From assembly GCA_030530205.1 (NCBI GenBank), contig JAUMVK010000019.1:9434-73433 (forward strand): a stretch of 64,000 nt of DNA, given 5' to 3'. A model generated the notes under the pieces. That model was given only the letters and a program-made list of their open reading frames with translations. It made no database searches and was not told the DNA's origin. Source of the DNA: RGIG3701 sp030530205 (GTDB lineage: Bacteria; Planctomycetota; Planctomycetia; Pirellulales; Thermoguttaceae). Both the position numbers and the translations under genes were made by a program. Positions 33,504 to 41,819 of the stretch are shown one piece after another; within the stretch, counting starts at the first letter, position 1; every line of letters starts with the position of its first letter.

Positions 33504-34817
33504 ATGCCAAACATTCAGCCAATCAATGGAATTCGTTATAATCTCGGCCAGGTCGGTGCGCTTTCCGATGTCATCGCTCCGCCGTACGACGTAATCAGCC
33601 CGGAATTTCAGGACGAACTGTACGCCAAACATCCGAATAATTGTGTTCGCCTGATTCTCAACAAAACGAAACCGACAGACGATGAGACGGACAATCGATA
33701 CACTCGCGCCCGGAAAATCATGAAAAAATGGCTCGACGAGGGCGTTCTTTTCACCGAAGCTGACCCGGCCATTTATGTTTACTACCAGATTTTCGAATAC
33801 GCCGGGAAAACCTACACGCGCAAAGGGTTCATGGCCGGTCTGGAAGTTCAGCCGTTCGGCCAGGGGTGTGTATTCCCGCACGAATTGACTCACGCCGCGG
33901 CAAAAGCTGACCGCCTGATGCTTACGACCACGACGAAAGCGCAACTCAGCCAGATTTTTGGTCTGTACCCGGATGCGGAAAACTCGGTTCTGAGCATATT
34001 GGAAACCGCGATCGAGGGGAAAACGCCGCTCGAAGCCGTGGATCATTTGGGCGTTATCCATCGAATGTGGGTGGTGACGAACCCGCAGGTCATTGCGGAG
34101 GTTCAGGCCGCCATTGGCAAAAAGCCGGTTTTCATTGCGGACGGTCATCATCGTTACGAAACTGCGTGCAATTATCTCGCCCAGCTCAAGCAGCAGGGGA
34201 TCCCGGCCACGCACCCGGCGCATTACGTCCTTACGATGTTTGTCGCGATGGAAGATGATGGACTGGCGGTCCTTCCTACTCACCGTCTGTTCCCGGGAAT
34301 TCCGGAAATGACGTCGGATGAACTGGCCGCCAAACTGGGCGACTGCTTTACCTGTACAAAAGCCGGGACAGGTCCTGAAATGGCTACGGACGTTTGGGAA
34401 GAGATCGAATCGATGGGAAGCCAGGATAATATTGCTTTCTACACGACGAAGGACGATACTTGGACGATTGCCTCGCTGACAGAAGCGGGCCGTGAAAAAA
34501 TGGCTGAGGATGGAGTCGCCGCGGACCACTCGGAAGATTGGCGTAATCTGGGAGTCAGTATTCTTCACAAACTGGTGATGGATACGCTGCTCGATCAGCC
34601 AAACGCTCCAAAACCGACTTATGTGCACCTCGTTTCCGAAGTCGTTGATGATTTGAAAGCGGATCCGGGCAAATATCCGCTTGCGGCTCTCGTGATGCCG
34701 GCGACGGTGGAAAATATTAAAACGCTGTGTCTGGAAGGAGAACGTATGCCGCAGAAGAGCACGTACTTCTACCCGAAGCTCCTTTCCGGTCTGGTTTTCC
34801 GATCGGTCGAGGGGTAA
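33504..34817 (+). CDS. DUF1015 family protein
   Basis: A 437-residue protein of a widespread but uncharacterised family. Markers are IAPPYDVISPEFQDELY near the N-terminus, NCVRLILNK, YVYYQIFEYAGKTYTRKGFM, FPHELTHAAAKADRL, and the central HHRYETACNYL block (residues about 213-223, FIADGHHRYETA). GGAGG precedes the ATG at 33504. Family members are found near serine and phosphoglycerate genes in many bacteria, and a regulatory or kinase-like role has been proposed. Here it is flanked by parS sites. Family assignment is firm; function is unknown. Confidence 0.92.
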   Translation: MPNIQPINGIRYNLGQVGALSDVIAPPYDVISPEFQDELYAKHPNNCVRLILNKTKPTDDETDNRYTRARKIMKKWLDEGVLFTEADPAIYVYYQIFEYAGKTYTRKGFMAGLEVQPFGQGCVFPHELTHAAAKADRLMLTTTTKAQLSQIFGLYPDAENSVLSILETAIEGKTPLEAVDHLGVIHRMWVVTNPQVIAEVQAAIGKKPVFIADGHHRYETACNYLAQLKQQGIPATHPAHYVLTMFVAMEDDGLAVLPTHRLFPGIPEMTSDELAAKLGDCFTCTKAGTGPEMATDVWEEIESMGSQDNIAFYTTKDDTWTIASLTEAGREKMAEDGVAADHSEDWRNLGVSILHKLVMDTLLDQPNAPKPTYVHLVSEVVDDLKADPGKYPLAALVMPATVENIKTLCLEGERMPQKSTYFYPKLLSGLVFRSVEG

Positions 34818-34824
34818 AAAATCG

Positions 34825-34840
34825 CGTTTCACGTGAAACA
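34825..34840. promoter_or_regulatory. parS3, ParB-binding site (one mismatch)
   Basis: CGTTTCACGTGAAACA differs from the 16-bp consensus only at the first base. It lies between the DUF1015 gene and parA. Confidence 0.85.
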
Positions 34841-34902
34841 TTTTTGTTTCTGGGCCGTTGATAAGTTAAAAGCACTCAAATCGCTTCCAAAAAGGGCGTA
34901 AC

Positions 34903-35640
34903 ATGGGCCAGATTATTTGTGTCATGAACCAGAAAGGCGGAGTTGGCAAAACGACCACCGCCATTAATCTGGGTGCGTGTTTCGCTCGGGCGGGTTTCAA
35001 AACGCTCATCGCAGATCTGGATCCCCAGTGCAACGCGACGAGCGGCCTGAACAGAAAGCCCACGGATCATCATCCTCTGGCTACAGGCGCACCGTGGGCG
35101 GAATCCGTCGTTGCGACGGACTGGCCGAAACTTTTTATTCTTCCCGGAAGTAAGAGTTATGGCGACGCCAAGGTTCTGGCTAAAGGAAAGAACGAGCAGA
35201 CGGAGCGTTTGCGCGAGATGCTTCAGACGGGGTTTCGGTCTTACGATTATGTTCTGATTGACTCCCCGCCGGCGATTTCGCCTCTGACGAAAACGGCATT
35301 GGATTGTTCCACCGAGATTCTGATACCGATCGAGTGTGAATTTTTCGCGATGGAGGGCGTTTCGAAAATGACCTCGCTCATCGAGAAAGATCGGTGGCAA
35401 TCCACCGGGATTTTGTTCACGATGGTCAAATCGACACTTGAATTGACTCGTGAGGTACAGGCTGAAGTGAGGGATTACTTTGGCGAAGTGGTTTTCCAGA
35501 CAGAGATCCCCTGGGATGTGGCGATCCCGGAGGCTTCGAGCTACGGAAAGCCTGTAATTGAGTATGCTCCGCGGTCACGCGGCGCGAGAGCTTACATTGA
35601 ATTGTGCATGGAGGTCTTTGAAAATGAGCAGGAAGAGTAA
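34903..35640 (+). CDS. parA: Chromosome-partitioning ATPase ParA (Soj)
   Basis: A 245-residue Walker-type ATPase that binds DNA non-specifically when ATP-bound and moves ParB-parS complexes. The deviant Walker A is NQKGGVGKTTTAINLG (residues about 9-24), the A' box is LIADLDPQCNATSGL, and Walker B is YDYVLIDSPPAISPLT. The length is that of chromosomal ParA proteins and there is no N-terminal helix-turn-helix, as in type Ib or chromosomal versions. It overlaps parB by 17 bases. Four parS sites lie within 5 kb. Identification is secure. Confidence 0.95.
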   Translation: MGQIICVMNQKGGVGKTTTAINLGACFARAGFKTLIADLDPQCNATSGLNRKPTDHHPLATGAPWAESVVATDWPKLFILPGSKSYGDAKVLAKGKNEQTERLREMLQTGFRSYDYVLIDSPPAISPLTKTALDCSTEILIPIECEFFAMEGVSKMTSLIEKDRWQSTGILFTMVKSTLELTREVQAEVRDYFGEVVFQTEIPWDVAIPEASSYGKPVIEYAPRSRGARAYIELCMEVFENEQEE

Positions 35641-36955
35641 AAAATTGGGGCGTGGGTTGCAGGATCTGCTGGATCTGCGCGAGGAAAAAGAACAAAAGGA
35701 GGAGTTTTTCGAAAGAGAAGATGGGGAAACATACGGCGGGAAAATCGATGTGACGGAAGGAGTCATTTCTCCCAAAAATTTTGCGGATGAATTGGCGCAC
35801 GATGGAACGCAGTTCCGAGCCTCGATTTTTGCCGATGAGGAGGAAACAGGCACGGAAGAGGATAATGATTCTGAGGTTTACCATTTCAGCTCGATGAAAG
35901 ACGATTTAGCCGATGTGACGAGTGAAGTGGAAGCTCTTTCTGAGGAAGTCAAGAATTTTAAGGGGATCGCTGAAACGAAAGAGGAAAGTGGGGGGGGAGA
36001 GTCCAAAACGCTGCTCGACTATATGAACTCTGGGGATGATTCGAAACGCAAGACCGTGAAGCCGGAAATTCTTGATGTCGATGAAACGCCGATTTCCGAC
36101 CGGATAACTCAAGCCGAGAATACGGACGACGAGGACAGGATCTACAATATTTCGGTTTCCTTGATTGATTCCAACCCGTGGCAGCCGCGAGAAGTTTTTC
36201 AGGCGAAGGAAATCAACGAACTGGCGGAAAGCATGAAAGCGCATGGGCTCCTTCAGCCGATTGTGGTGCGTGAGTTTCGTGCCCGGTATCAGCTCGTGGC
36301 AGGGGAACGTCGTTTTCGCGCGGCCCTGAAACTCGGCTGGACGCAGGTCCCCGTTACGATTATCGAGGCGACCGACCGGGAAATGGCGGAGCTTGCACTC
36401 GTGGAAAACCTTCAGCGCAAAGACCTGAACCCGATTGAAAAAGCAACGTCTTTCAAGCGTTACCTCGAAGCGAACCATTGCAAGCAGGAAGATTTGGCGA
36501 AACGATTGCGTTTGGATCGTTCAACGATTGCAAACCTGCAGAGGCTTCTGGATCTCCCCTCGGAGGTTCAGCAGATGGTCATTGATGAAAAAATGACGCA
36601 AGGGCACGCTCGTGCGATCCTCAAGCTGAAGAAAAGTCAGGACCAGCTCGAAATGGCGAACCGGATCGTTAATGAAAACCTTTCCGTTCGACAGACCGAG
36701 CAGGTAATCGAGGACTGGAATGGTAAAACTGTCAGTGAACGCAAGGAAGAGAGCATTAACACTGTCACGGCCCCGACGAGTGGTACACGCAAGAAGACAA
36801 AGAGCCCGCACGTTCTGGAGCTGGAGCGTCAGCTTCAGGATATACTCGATTTGAAGGTCAAACTTACCGCAGACTCGAACGGCAAAGGCAAACTGGAAAT
36901 TTACTTCCGCAATAACGACGACTTCTCCAGCCTGATGGAGTTTTTTAAGAGTTAA
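35624..36955 (+). CDS. parB: Chromosome-partitioning protein ParB with a long acidic N-terminal segment
   Basis: The start at 35624 (MSRKSKKLGRGLQDLL) matches the ParA-stimulating N-terminus GRG-x-x-x-L of chromosomal ParB; the in-frame ATG upstream would lie within parA. The 443-residue protein has about 150 extra, Asp/Glu-rich residues between that motif and the CTPase/ParB domain (from about residue 175: NISVSLIDSNPWQPRE). The domain carries the C-motif GERRFRAAL, followed by the helix-turn-helix (KQEDLAKRLRLDRSTIANLQ) that reads parS. Typical ParB is about 290 residues. The last part is a dimerisation region. It probably forms a CTP-dependent clamp on the nearby parS sites. Confidence 0.94.
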   Translation: MSRKSKKLGRGLQDLLDLREEKEQKEEFFEREDGETYGGKIDVTEGVISPKNFADELAHDGTQFRASIFADEEETGTEEDNDSEVYHFSSMKDDLADVTSEVEALSEEVKNFKGIAETKEESGGGESKTLLDYMNSGDDSKRKTVKPEILDVDETPISDRITQAENTDDEDRIYNISVSLIDSNPWQPREVFQAKEINELAESMKAHGLLQPIVVREFRARYQLVAGERRFRAALKLGWTQVPVTIIEATDREMAELALVENLQRKDLNPIEKATSFKRYLEANHCKQEDLAKRLRLDRSTIANLQRLLDLPSEVQQMVIDEKMTQGHARAILKLKKSQDQLEMANRIVNENLSVRQTEQVIEDWNGKTVSERKEESINTVTAPTSGTRKKTKSPHVLELERQLQDILDLKVKLTADSNGKGKLEIYFRNNDDFSSLMEFFKS

Positions 36956-36977
36956 AAAGTACTGCAACGAACCAGAG

Positions 36978-36993
36978 TGTTTCACGTGAAACA
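36978..36993. promoter_or_regulatory. parS4, ParB-binding site, embedded in a hairpin with a T-run
   Basis: A perfect TGTTTCACGTGAAACA, lengthened to a 22-bp palindrome by GAG/CTC (36975-36996) and followed by TTTTTTT. It lies 23 bases after the parB stop, so it may also end the parAB transcript. Confidence 0.92.
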
Positions 36994-37008
36994 CTCTTTT
37001 TTTAAATC

Positions 37009-38007
37009 ATGAAGAATCTGCTAAAGAAAATAGGTCTTGACGGTTTTATTCTTTCCCTCTTTGGGGCGATTTTTCTTGCGTGGCTTTACCCGCCACCGGG
37101 AGCGAGCGAGAAACTGTTCTCACTTTCGACTGTGGCCAGGTATGGTGTGACGGTCATTTTCTTTTTTTACGGTGTTCGATTGAACTGGCAGAAGATTTAC
37201 GAGGGATTGAAGAACTACCGCTTGCATATCGTGGTACATCTTTCGACGTTTGTGCTCTTTCCGCTGTTGGTTCTCCCTTTGACGTGGTACTTTACACGTG
37301 GAGCCGACCAGAGCACGACCTGGCTTTGGTATGGGATTTTCTTCCTCGCGACTCTTCCTTCGACGGTCTCGTCGTCGGTCGTTATGGTGAACATCGCTCG
37401 GGGAAACGTCCCGGCTGCGATTTTCGACGCGAGCATTTCCAGTCTTCTGGGCGTCTTCATCACGCCGGTCTGGATGCAGATTTTCGTCGGCGCGTCCTCG
37501 GGGGGACAGGAACTGGGGAGCGTGATCCTGAACCTGATTTTTCTGGTCATCGTGCCGGTCGTTTTGGGGATCTGCCTCCACGGACCGCTGGGGTGGTTTT
37601 CCGAGCGGTACGACAAAATGTTGAGGAGGTTCGACCAGGGGATCATCCTTTTGATCGTCTATACGTCGTTCTGTCACTCCTTCGCACATAAAATGTTCGC
37701 CGGCATGACCCTTTCGACGCTGATCCTTCTGTCCATTGGGATGGTTGGGCTTTTCTTCGTAGTCTTTTTTATTGTGGATCTGGTCTGTCATCTGCTCAGA
37801 TTTAGCTATGAGGACCGGGTCACCACCCTGTTTTGCGGCTCGAAGAAGTCACTGGTTCACGGGGCCACGATGAGTAAAGTGATCCTTCCAGACCCTCAAC
37901 TTGCGGGCGTGCTTCTTCTCCCGACGATGTTATACCATGCGTACCAGCTGATCGTGGTGAGTATTATAGCCCGGCAGTTTGTGAAATGGCGGGAAAGAAT
38001 AGAATAA
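37009..38007 (+). CDS. Bile acid:sodium symporter-like (SBF-like, PF13593 type) membrane transporter
   Basis: A 332-residue inner-membrane protein with about ten hydrophobic segments, for example GFILSLFGAIFLAWLYP, TVARYGVTVIFFFYGVRL and LNLIFLVIVPVVLGICL. The motif FFFYGVRLNWQKI and the later LFCGSKKSLVHGATMSKVIL are marks of the YfeH/SBF-like group related to the bile acid:sodium symporter superfamily. The substrate is unknown. It starts 15 bases after parS4 and ends before a strong terminator. It is the last gene of the parS-marked run but need not be functionally linked to partitioning. Confidence 0.88.
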   Translation: MKNLLKKIGLDGFILSLFGAIFLAWLYPPPGASEKLFSLSTVARYGVTVIFFFYGVRLNWQKIYEGLKNYRLHIVVHLSTFVLFPLLVLPLTWYFTRGADQSTTWLWYGIFFLATLPSTVSSSVVMVNIARGNVPAAIFDASISSLLGVFITPVWMQIFVGASSGGQELGSVILNLIFLVIVPVVLGICLHGPLGWFSERYDKMLRRFDQGIILLIVYTSFCHSFAHKMFAGMTLSTLILLSIGMVGLFFVVFFIVDLVCHLLRFSYEDRVTTLFCGSKKSLVHGATMSKVILPDPQLAGVLLLPTMLYHAYQLIVVSIIARQFVKWRERIE

Positions 38008-38020
38008 AGAACAAAAATCA

Positions 38021-38055
38021 AAAAGTCTTTGAGCGGGGTTCACTCAAAGACTTTT
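38021..38055. terminator. Strong bidirectional terminator
   Basis: AAAAGTCTTTGAG (38021-38033) and CTCAAAGACTTTT (38043-38055) pair perfectly over 13 bases with a nine-base loop, between the convergent transporter and mrp genes. Confidence 0.88.
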
Positions 38056-38081
38056 GATCGTTTAGGCTGACTTGGGATTCT

Positions 38082-38903
38082 TTACTTCCAGCTATTTAAA
38101 AGGTCTGCGTTGAAGAAATCTTTCACGATCGATTCGATGTTTCCCGCGTCGCAGGCTTCAGCAATTTTCGGGTCGATCGGCAGTTGGGCGAGGATCGGAA
38201 GGTCAAACTCGGCAGCAAGCCGGTCGATTTTGCTCTCGCCGAAGACAGAAATCTTCTTTCCGCAGTCCGGGCATTCGATGTAACTCATGTTTTCGACCAG
38301 CCCGAGGACCGGGACGTTCATCATATTAGCCATTTTGATCGCTTTTCCGACGATCATGGAGACGAGATCCTGCGGCGAAGCGACGATGACCACGCCCGCA
38401 ATGGGGAGCGACTGGAAAACCGTCAGAGCGACGTCGCCCGTTCCCGGCGGCATATCGACAAACATGAAATCAACGTCGTTCCAGATCACATTGGACCAGA
38501 ACTGCTTCACGACCGAGGCGATGATCGGCCCACGCCAGAGAACCGGGTCTGATGCGTTTTCAAGCAGCAGATTCACGGAGATCAGCTCGATTCCACCCTT
38601 GGAAATTTCCGGAAAGATCCCTTCCTCGGAACCTTGGGCGCGGTTGGTGACCCCGAACATTTTGGGGATGGAAGGCCCGGTAATATCGGCGTCCAGAATG
38701 GCCGTTTTCAGGCCCGCGCGTTTAGCCTGGCACGCCAACAGACCGGTGACGAGAGACTTTCCGACCCCTCCCTTACCGCTTACAATGGCGATCACTTTTT
38801 TGACATCACTCAAGGGATTCATTTCGGCTTTCAGGTTTTGGCTTTGCGGATGGTCACATTTATGGGCGCAGCCTTCACAATTATGATCGCACGATTCTGA
38901 CAT
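38082..38903 (-). CDS. mrp: Mrp/ApbC/NBP35-type iron-sulfur cluster carrier ATPase
   Basis: A 273-residue deviant Walker P-loop ATPase that holds and transfers Fe-S clusters. The N-terminus has a cysteine-rich motif (C5-x3-C9-x2-C12-x3-C16) like that of eukaryotic NBP35. The Walker A is GKGGVGKS (residues 43-50). Further motifs are LDADITGPSIPKMFG, VDMPPGTGDVALT, and the bridging CxxC in ENMSYIECPDCGKK. It lacks the N-terminal DUF59 domain of E. coli Mrp. It is the last gene of a minus-strand run after rpe and the phosphatase-like gene, with a 39-bp gap to the latter. Cytoplasmic. Confidence 0.94.
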   Translation of the reverse strand: MSESCDHNCEGCAHKCDHPQSQNLKAEMNPLSDVKKVIAIVSGKGGVGKSLVTGLLACQAKRAGLKTAILDADITGPSIPKMFGVTNRAQGSEEGIFPEISKGGIELISVNLLLENASDPVLWRGPIIASVVKQFWSNVIWNDVDFMFVDMPPGTGDVALTVFQSLPIAGVVIVASPQDLVSMIVGKAIKMANMMNVPVLGLVENMSYIECPDCGKKISVFGESKIDRLAAEFDLPILAQLPIDPKIAEACDAGNIESIVKDFFNADLLNSWK

Positions 38904-38942
38904 AGAAACCTTTCTTTCTGCTTTTTATTGACTAAGTTGTAA

Positions 38943-39590
38943 TTATATTTGTCCCGCTGGTATCGCTTGGCCGGCAGGAAGTTCAACCGGTTCCCAAAGA
39001 CCGTGGCGTCCGATGAAGTTCCAGAGGTTTTTGGCTTCTTCGCTTTTCAGCGCACATCGGAACTGGCTGGCGAGCGGCTCGCAAATAACCAGGCCGATAG
39101 TTCCGCAGTGATGGCGTTTCAGAAGCCACTCGATGGTGGTTTGGATACGCTTTTGGACCTCGCGAAACGACTCCCCGTTTGGGGGGTCAATGGAGTTCGG
39201 AGAGTTCGCAGCGCGTCGGTAAACCCGAGGCTGAAAGCGTTGAATTTCCTCGACCCGGCGGCCTTCCCAAAGGCCCTGATCCTGATTTCGAAGTCCTTTC
39301 AGGATTTTACACTGAATTTGGAGACTTGAAGCGATACACTCCGCTGTTTCAAGGGCCGAAACGTTGGGAGATGTGTAAATCAGGGAGGGATTTTCAGAGA
39401 CCATTTCCTCCGCGAGCCGATTGGCTTCCTGCTGGCCGTTCTCGGTTAAGCGAAGGTTCAGATTTCCCTGAATGTGGCGTTGAATATCGTATGCAGTTTC
39501 GCCGGGACGAATGATCAAAAATCTCAGCACATTCTTTTCTTCCAGAAAAGACGCAGTGCTTTCTGATGAAAATTTAGTTAAATTAGCCAT
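38943..39590 (-). CDS. Histidine phosphatase (phosphoglycerate mutase-like) superfamily protein without catalytic residues
   Basis: A 215-residue member by overall pattern: LRFLIIRPGETAYD, QGNLNLRLTENGQQEANRLAEE, YTSPNVSALETAE, DQGLWEGR and PPNGESFREVQKRI. The signature RHG is R28-P29-G30, so the phosphorylated histidine is missing. The second arginine (SPxxRAxxTA) is Ser78, and the final SHG is C170-E171-P172. An active phosphatase is therefore very unlikely. The frame is intact and well spaced between rpe and mrp, so it may be a scaffold or binding protein. The ATG used at 39590 has no strong ribosome site; an internal start at residue 21 is possible. Confidence 0.8.
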   Translation of the reverse strand: MANLTKFSSESTASFLEEKNVLRFLIIRPGETAYDIQRHIQGNLNLRLTENGQQEANRLAEEMVSENPSLIYTSPNVSALETAECIASSLQIQCKILKGLRNQDQGLWEGRRVEEIQRFQPRVYRRAANSPNSIDPPNGESFREVQKRIQTTIEWLLKRHHCGTIGLVICEPLASQFRCALKSEEAKNLWNFIGRHGLWEPVELPAGQAIPAGQI

Positions 39591-39685
39591 AAATAAATGA
39601 GATACGCATTGGAGGTATTCTCTCCAAAGTCACCTCAATCCATATTCTAAAGGGTGGGGTTGTTGAAACGTTTTGGGAAAATCCT

Positions 39686-40468
39686 TTATTCCTGCAACGC
39701 TTTGTTTAACAGTTGGAAGCGTTCCTGGATCTGATTTCCGCGGAAGATGGCTGTTCCCATGACCAGACCTGTTCCGCCGCTGAGTTTGCAGTCCATCAGA
39801 GTCGTTTCGTTCACACCGCCGTCCACACTTCGGAGCATTTCGGGCGAGGCGTTTTCACGGAGCCACGCGAGTTTCTCCTTCCCGCGAGGATCGAATTTTT
39901 GTCCGCCAAAACCGGGCATAACACTCATGACCAGTACATTTTCACACTCACTCAGGAAAGGTTTCATCAGAGTGATGTCTGTGGGCGGGATCAGCGAAAG
40001 CCCTGCCGCGGCACCAAGGCGGTGGACTTTTTCGAGGGCTGAATGAACGTGAGTTTCGAAAAGGAACTTCACGTCGGCGAGGTCTTCCGGCAGGCAGCCG
40101 GTCCGCGCATAATTATGGCCCGGTTTTTCCTGATCGGCGATCGCTTCGATGTGAAACGTGATCCCGTCCGCCCCGGCCTTTCGGAACGGCTCGAAGTAAA
40201 ATTCCGGGTCAGAGAGCATAAGGTGAACGTCCAGAACGAGGTCGGTCACCTTGCGGACAGCTTCCACGACCGGCACTCCAATGCTCAGATTCGGGACGAA
40301 ATGACCGTCCATGACATCGAGGTGAAGCCCCTGGGCTCCTGCTCTCTCAAGCTCCCGAATATCCCGTTCCAGGTTTGCGAAGTTACAGGCCAGCAGAGAC
40401 GGCAAAATCACGCGAGGTGATCGAGCCAGTGTTTTATAAAAGTTGATGGAAGAGTCTGCTGTTTCCAT
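39686..40468 (-). CDS. rpe: Ribulose-phosphate 3-epimerase
   Basis: Rpe interconverts ribulose 5-phosphate and xylulose 5-phosphate in the pentose phosphate pathway. Motifs of the (beta/alpha)8 barrel are ILPSLLACNFANLERDIREL (catalytic region), LHLDVMDGHFVPNLSIGVPV with the metal-binding His and Asp, LDVHLML, VMSVMPGFGGQKF, and the phosphate-binding VDGGV...GTAIF end. The 260 residues include an N-terminal extension of about 18 and a small insertion (KPGHNYARTGCLPEDL) compared with the usual 220-230. Cytoplasmic, zinc or iron dependent. Likely first gene of the rpe-phosphatase-like-mrp run. Confidence 0.93.
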   Translation of the reverse strand: METADSSINFYKTLARSPRVILPSLLACNFANLERDIRELERAGAQGLHLDVMDGHFVPNLSIGVPVVEAVRKVTDLVLDVHLMLSDPEFYFEPFRKAGADGITFHIEAIADQEKPGHNYARTGCLPEDLADVKFLFETHVHSALEKVHRLGAAAGLSLIPPTDITLMKPFLSECENVLVMSVMPGFGGQKFDPRGKEKLAWLRENASPEMLRSVDGGVNETTLMDCKLSGGTGLVMGTAIFRGNQIQERFQLLNKALQE

Positions 40469-40870
40469 GGATGAACCTCGAACGAAAAAGGAGATCAGGT
40501 GCTTTTCTATGGATATTATAGCACATTCCAGGAATCCGTACAGGCTTCAAGATGCAAAAATGTTAAACTTTTTTGAAAAATCCAGTTGGAAAAGAACGAT
40601 AAAATGGTTTGGGTGGATAAAATGCGCAAAAGAATGGGTTGTTTTGCCCGGATTGATGCCCTCAGGCTAAAAATTTTTGTAAAAGTTTAAAAAATTTGTG
40701 AAAAAAGTGGATTCGGGGACTTGACGAAAAGTGGAACGTCGTTAATAATAGAGTAAATAGTCAATTTGTATTTGATTGGAACCTCATAATAAGGGAAACA
40801 CCGACGGAGTATTCTGTTCAGGAACAATGGCTTCCCTGTTTCCCAAGACCTTTATTACAGGGGAAAACTG
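40469..40870. other. Divergent intergenic region between rpe and the EF-hand lipoprotein gene
   Basis: About 400 AT-rich bases without a supported gene. A promoter for the rightward gene is seen at 40721-40749. The 5' leader of that gene (about 110 bases) has no obvious riboswitch fold. Confidence 0.5.
40721..40749 (+). promoter_or_regulatory. Probable promoter of the EF-hand lipoprotein gene
   Basis: TTGACG (40721-40726), a 16- or 17-base spacer and TAATAA/AATAAT (40743-40749). Confidence 0.5.
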
Positions 40871-41488
40871 ATGAAAAAATTGTTGATGATTGTTTGCGGT
40901 CTCGCCCTTTTAGCGTCTGTCGGCTGTGGTCTTAGCAAACCCAAAGCGGTTGATGTCCCACCGTATGATCCGGGCAAGATTGCCTCCAAGGCGATGGAAC
41001 TCTATGATACGAATAAGGACAGTAAACTGGACGCGGATGAACTGAAAGCGTGCCCGGGGATGCTTTTCTCGCTGAAAGGCCCAAAGAGTATCGACACGAA
41101 CGGTGACGGCGCAATCGACGCAAATGAAATTAAGGCGCGTATCCAGGCCTGGATCGACATGAAAGTCGGACTTACTTGCCCGATCGTGAAATTCGTTGAC
41201 AAAAAAGGGAAAGCGGCCAAGGAAGTCTTTAACAAGAAGGTGACCCTGACTCCGGATCCTTTGCACGAGGGTATGCTCAAAACGACCACGCCGATTGCTG
41301 TTGACGACAATGGCCAGTGCAGCCCGAGCACACCGGATAATCTCGACAATTTGAGCGGGATGTCCTACGGCTTCTACACGATTTCCATTGAAGGGACCTC
41401 CTACAATAACCTGGGTGTTGAGATTTTCGACGGCGCGAAGGAAGACGATACGGATTCGTTCCAGATCACTCTGACGAAAGGCAAATAA
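40871..41488 (+). CDS. EF-hand lipoprotein
   Basis: A 205-residue lipoprotein. The signal peptide MKKLLMIVCGLALLASVGC ends in the lipobox SVGC, so Cys19 would be lipidated. Two EF-hand calcium loops follow: DTNKDSKLDADE (about residues 46-57) and DTNGDGAIDANE (about 75-86). The rest is beta-rich, ending YNNLGVEIFDGAKEDDTDSF. EF-hand surface proteins are plentiful in planctomycetes and bind calcium outside the cytoplasm. It has its own promoter and terminator, so it is monocistronic. The partner is unknown. Confidence 0.85.
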   Translation: MKKLLMIVCGLALLASVGCGLSKPKAVDVPPYDPGKIASKAMELYDTNKDSKLDADELKACPGMLFSLKGPKSIDTNGDGAIDANEIKARIQAWIDMKVGLTCPIVKFVDKKGKAAKEVFNKKVTLTPDPLHEGMLKTTTPIAVDDNGQCSPSTPDNLDNLSGMSYGFYTISIEGTSYNNLGVEIFDGAKEDDTDSFQITLTKGK

Positions 41489-41526
41489 TCACCCTTTCCT
41501 GGACCAGCTCACACGAGAAAACAATT

Positions 41527-41566
41527 CGGCCATTCCGGGCTTCACGTTCGGTCTGGCCGTTTTTTT
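41527..41566 (+). terminator. Rho-independent terminator
   Basis: CGGCCA (41527-41532) pairs with TGGCCG (41554-41559), followed by seven T. Between this and the promoter at 41737 nothing else is seen. Confidence 0.75.
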
Positions 41567-41736
41567 GTGTGGAGAGTTTGGCGTTGTATATTAAAAGGGT
41601 TTTAAGATTTGTATAAGTGGAAAACATTGACGAAAATGATGCCAGGGCAGCCGGGACAGAATGGGAGAATTAACTGAAGAATAAGACGTTGCTCGCTGGA
41701 ATTCTGGAAATTTCCTCCTTTTTTTAAAATATTTTC

Positions 41737-41764
41737 TTGCGAAAACGTTTAATTCGTGTATAAT
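41737..41764 (+). promoter_or_regulatory. Promoter of the PEP-CTERM gene
   Basis: TTGCGA (41737-41742), a 16-base spacer and TATAAT (41759-41764), 56 bases before the start codon. Confidence 0.7.
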
Positions 41765-41819
41765 AAAACTATCTTGTGATTGCTGATTTTGTTTATAGAA
41801 ATAAAAAACGTACGAAACG

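Noticed and set aside
33480..34841. Long antisense reading frame of 453 codons opposite the DUF1015 gene
   Set aside because: It is an opposite-strand shadow of a clear family gene, and its first codons come from the parS3 palindrome (MFHVKR).
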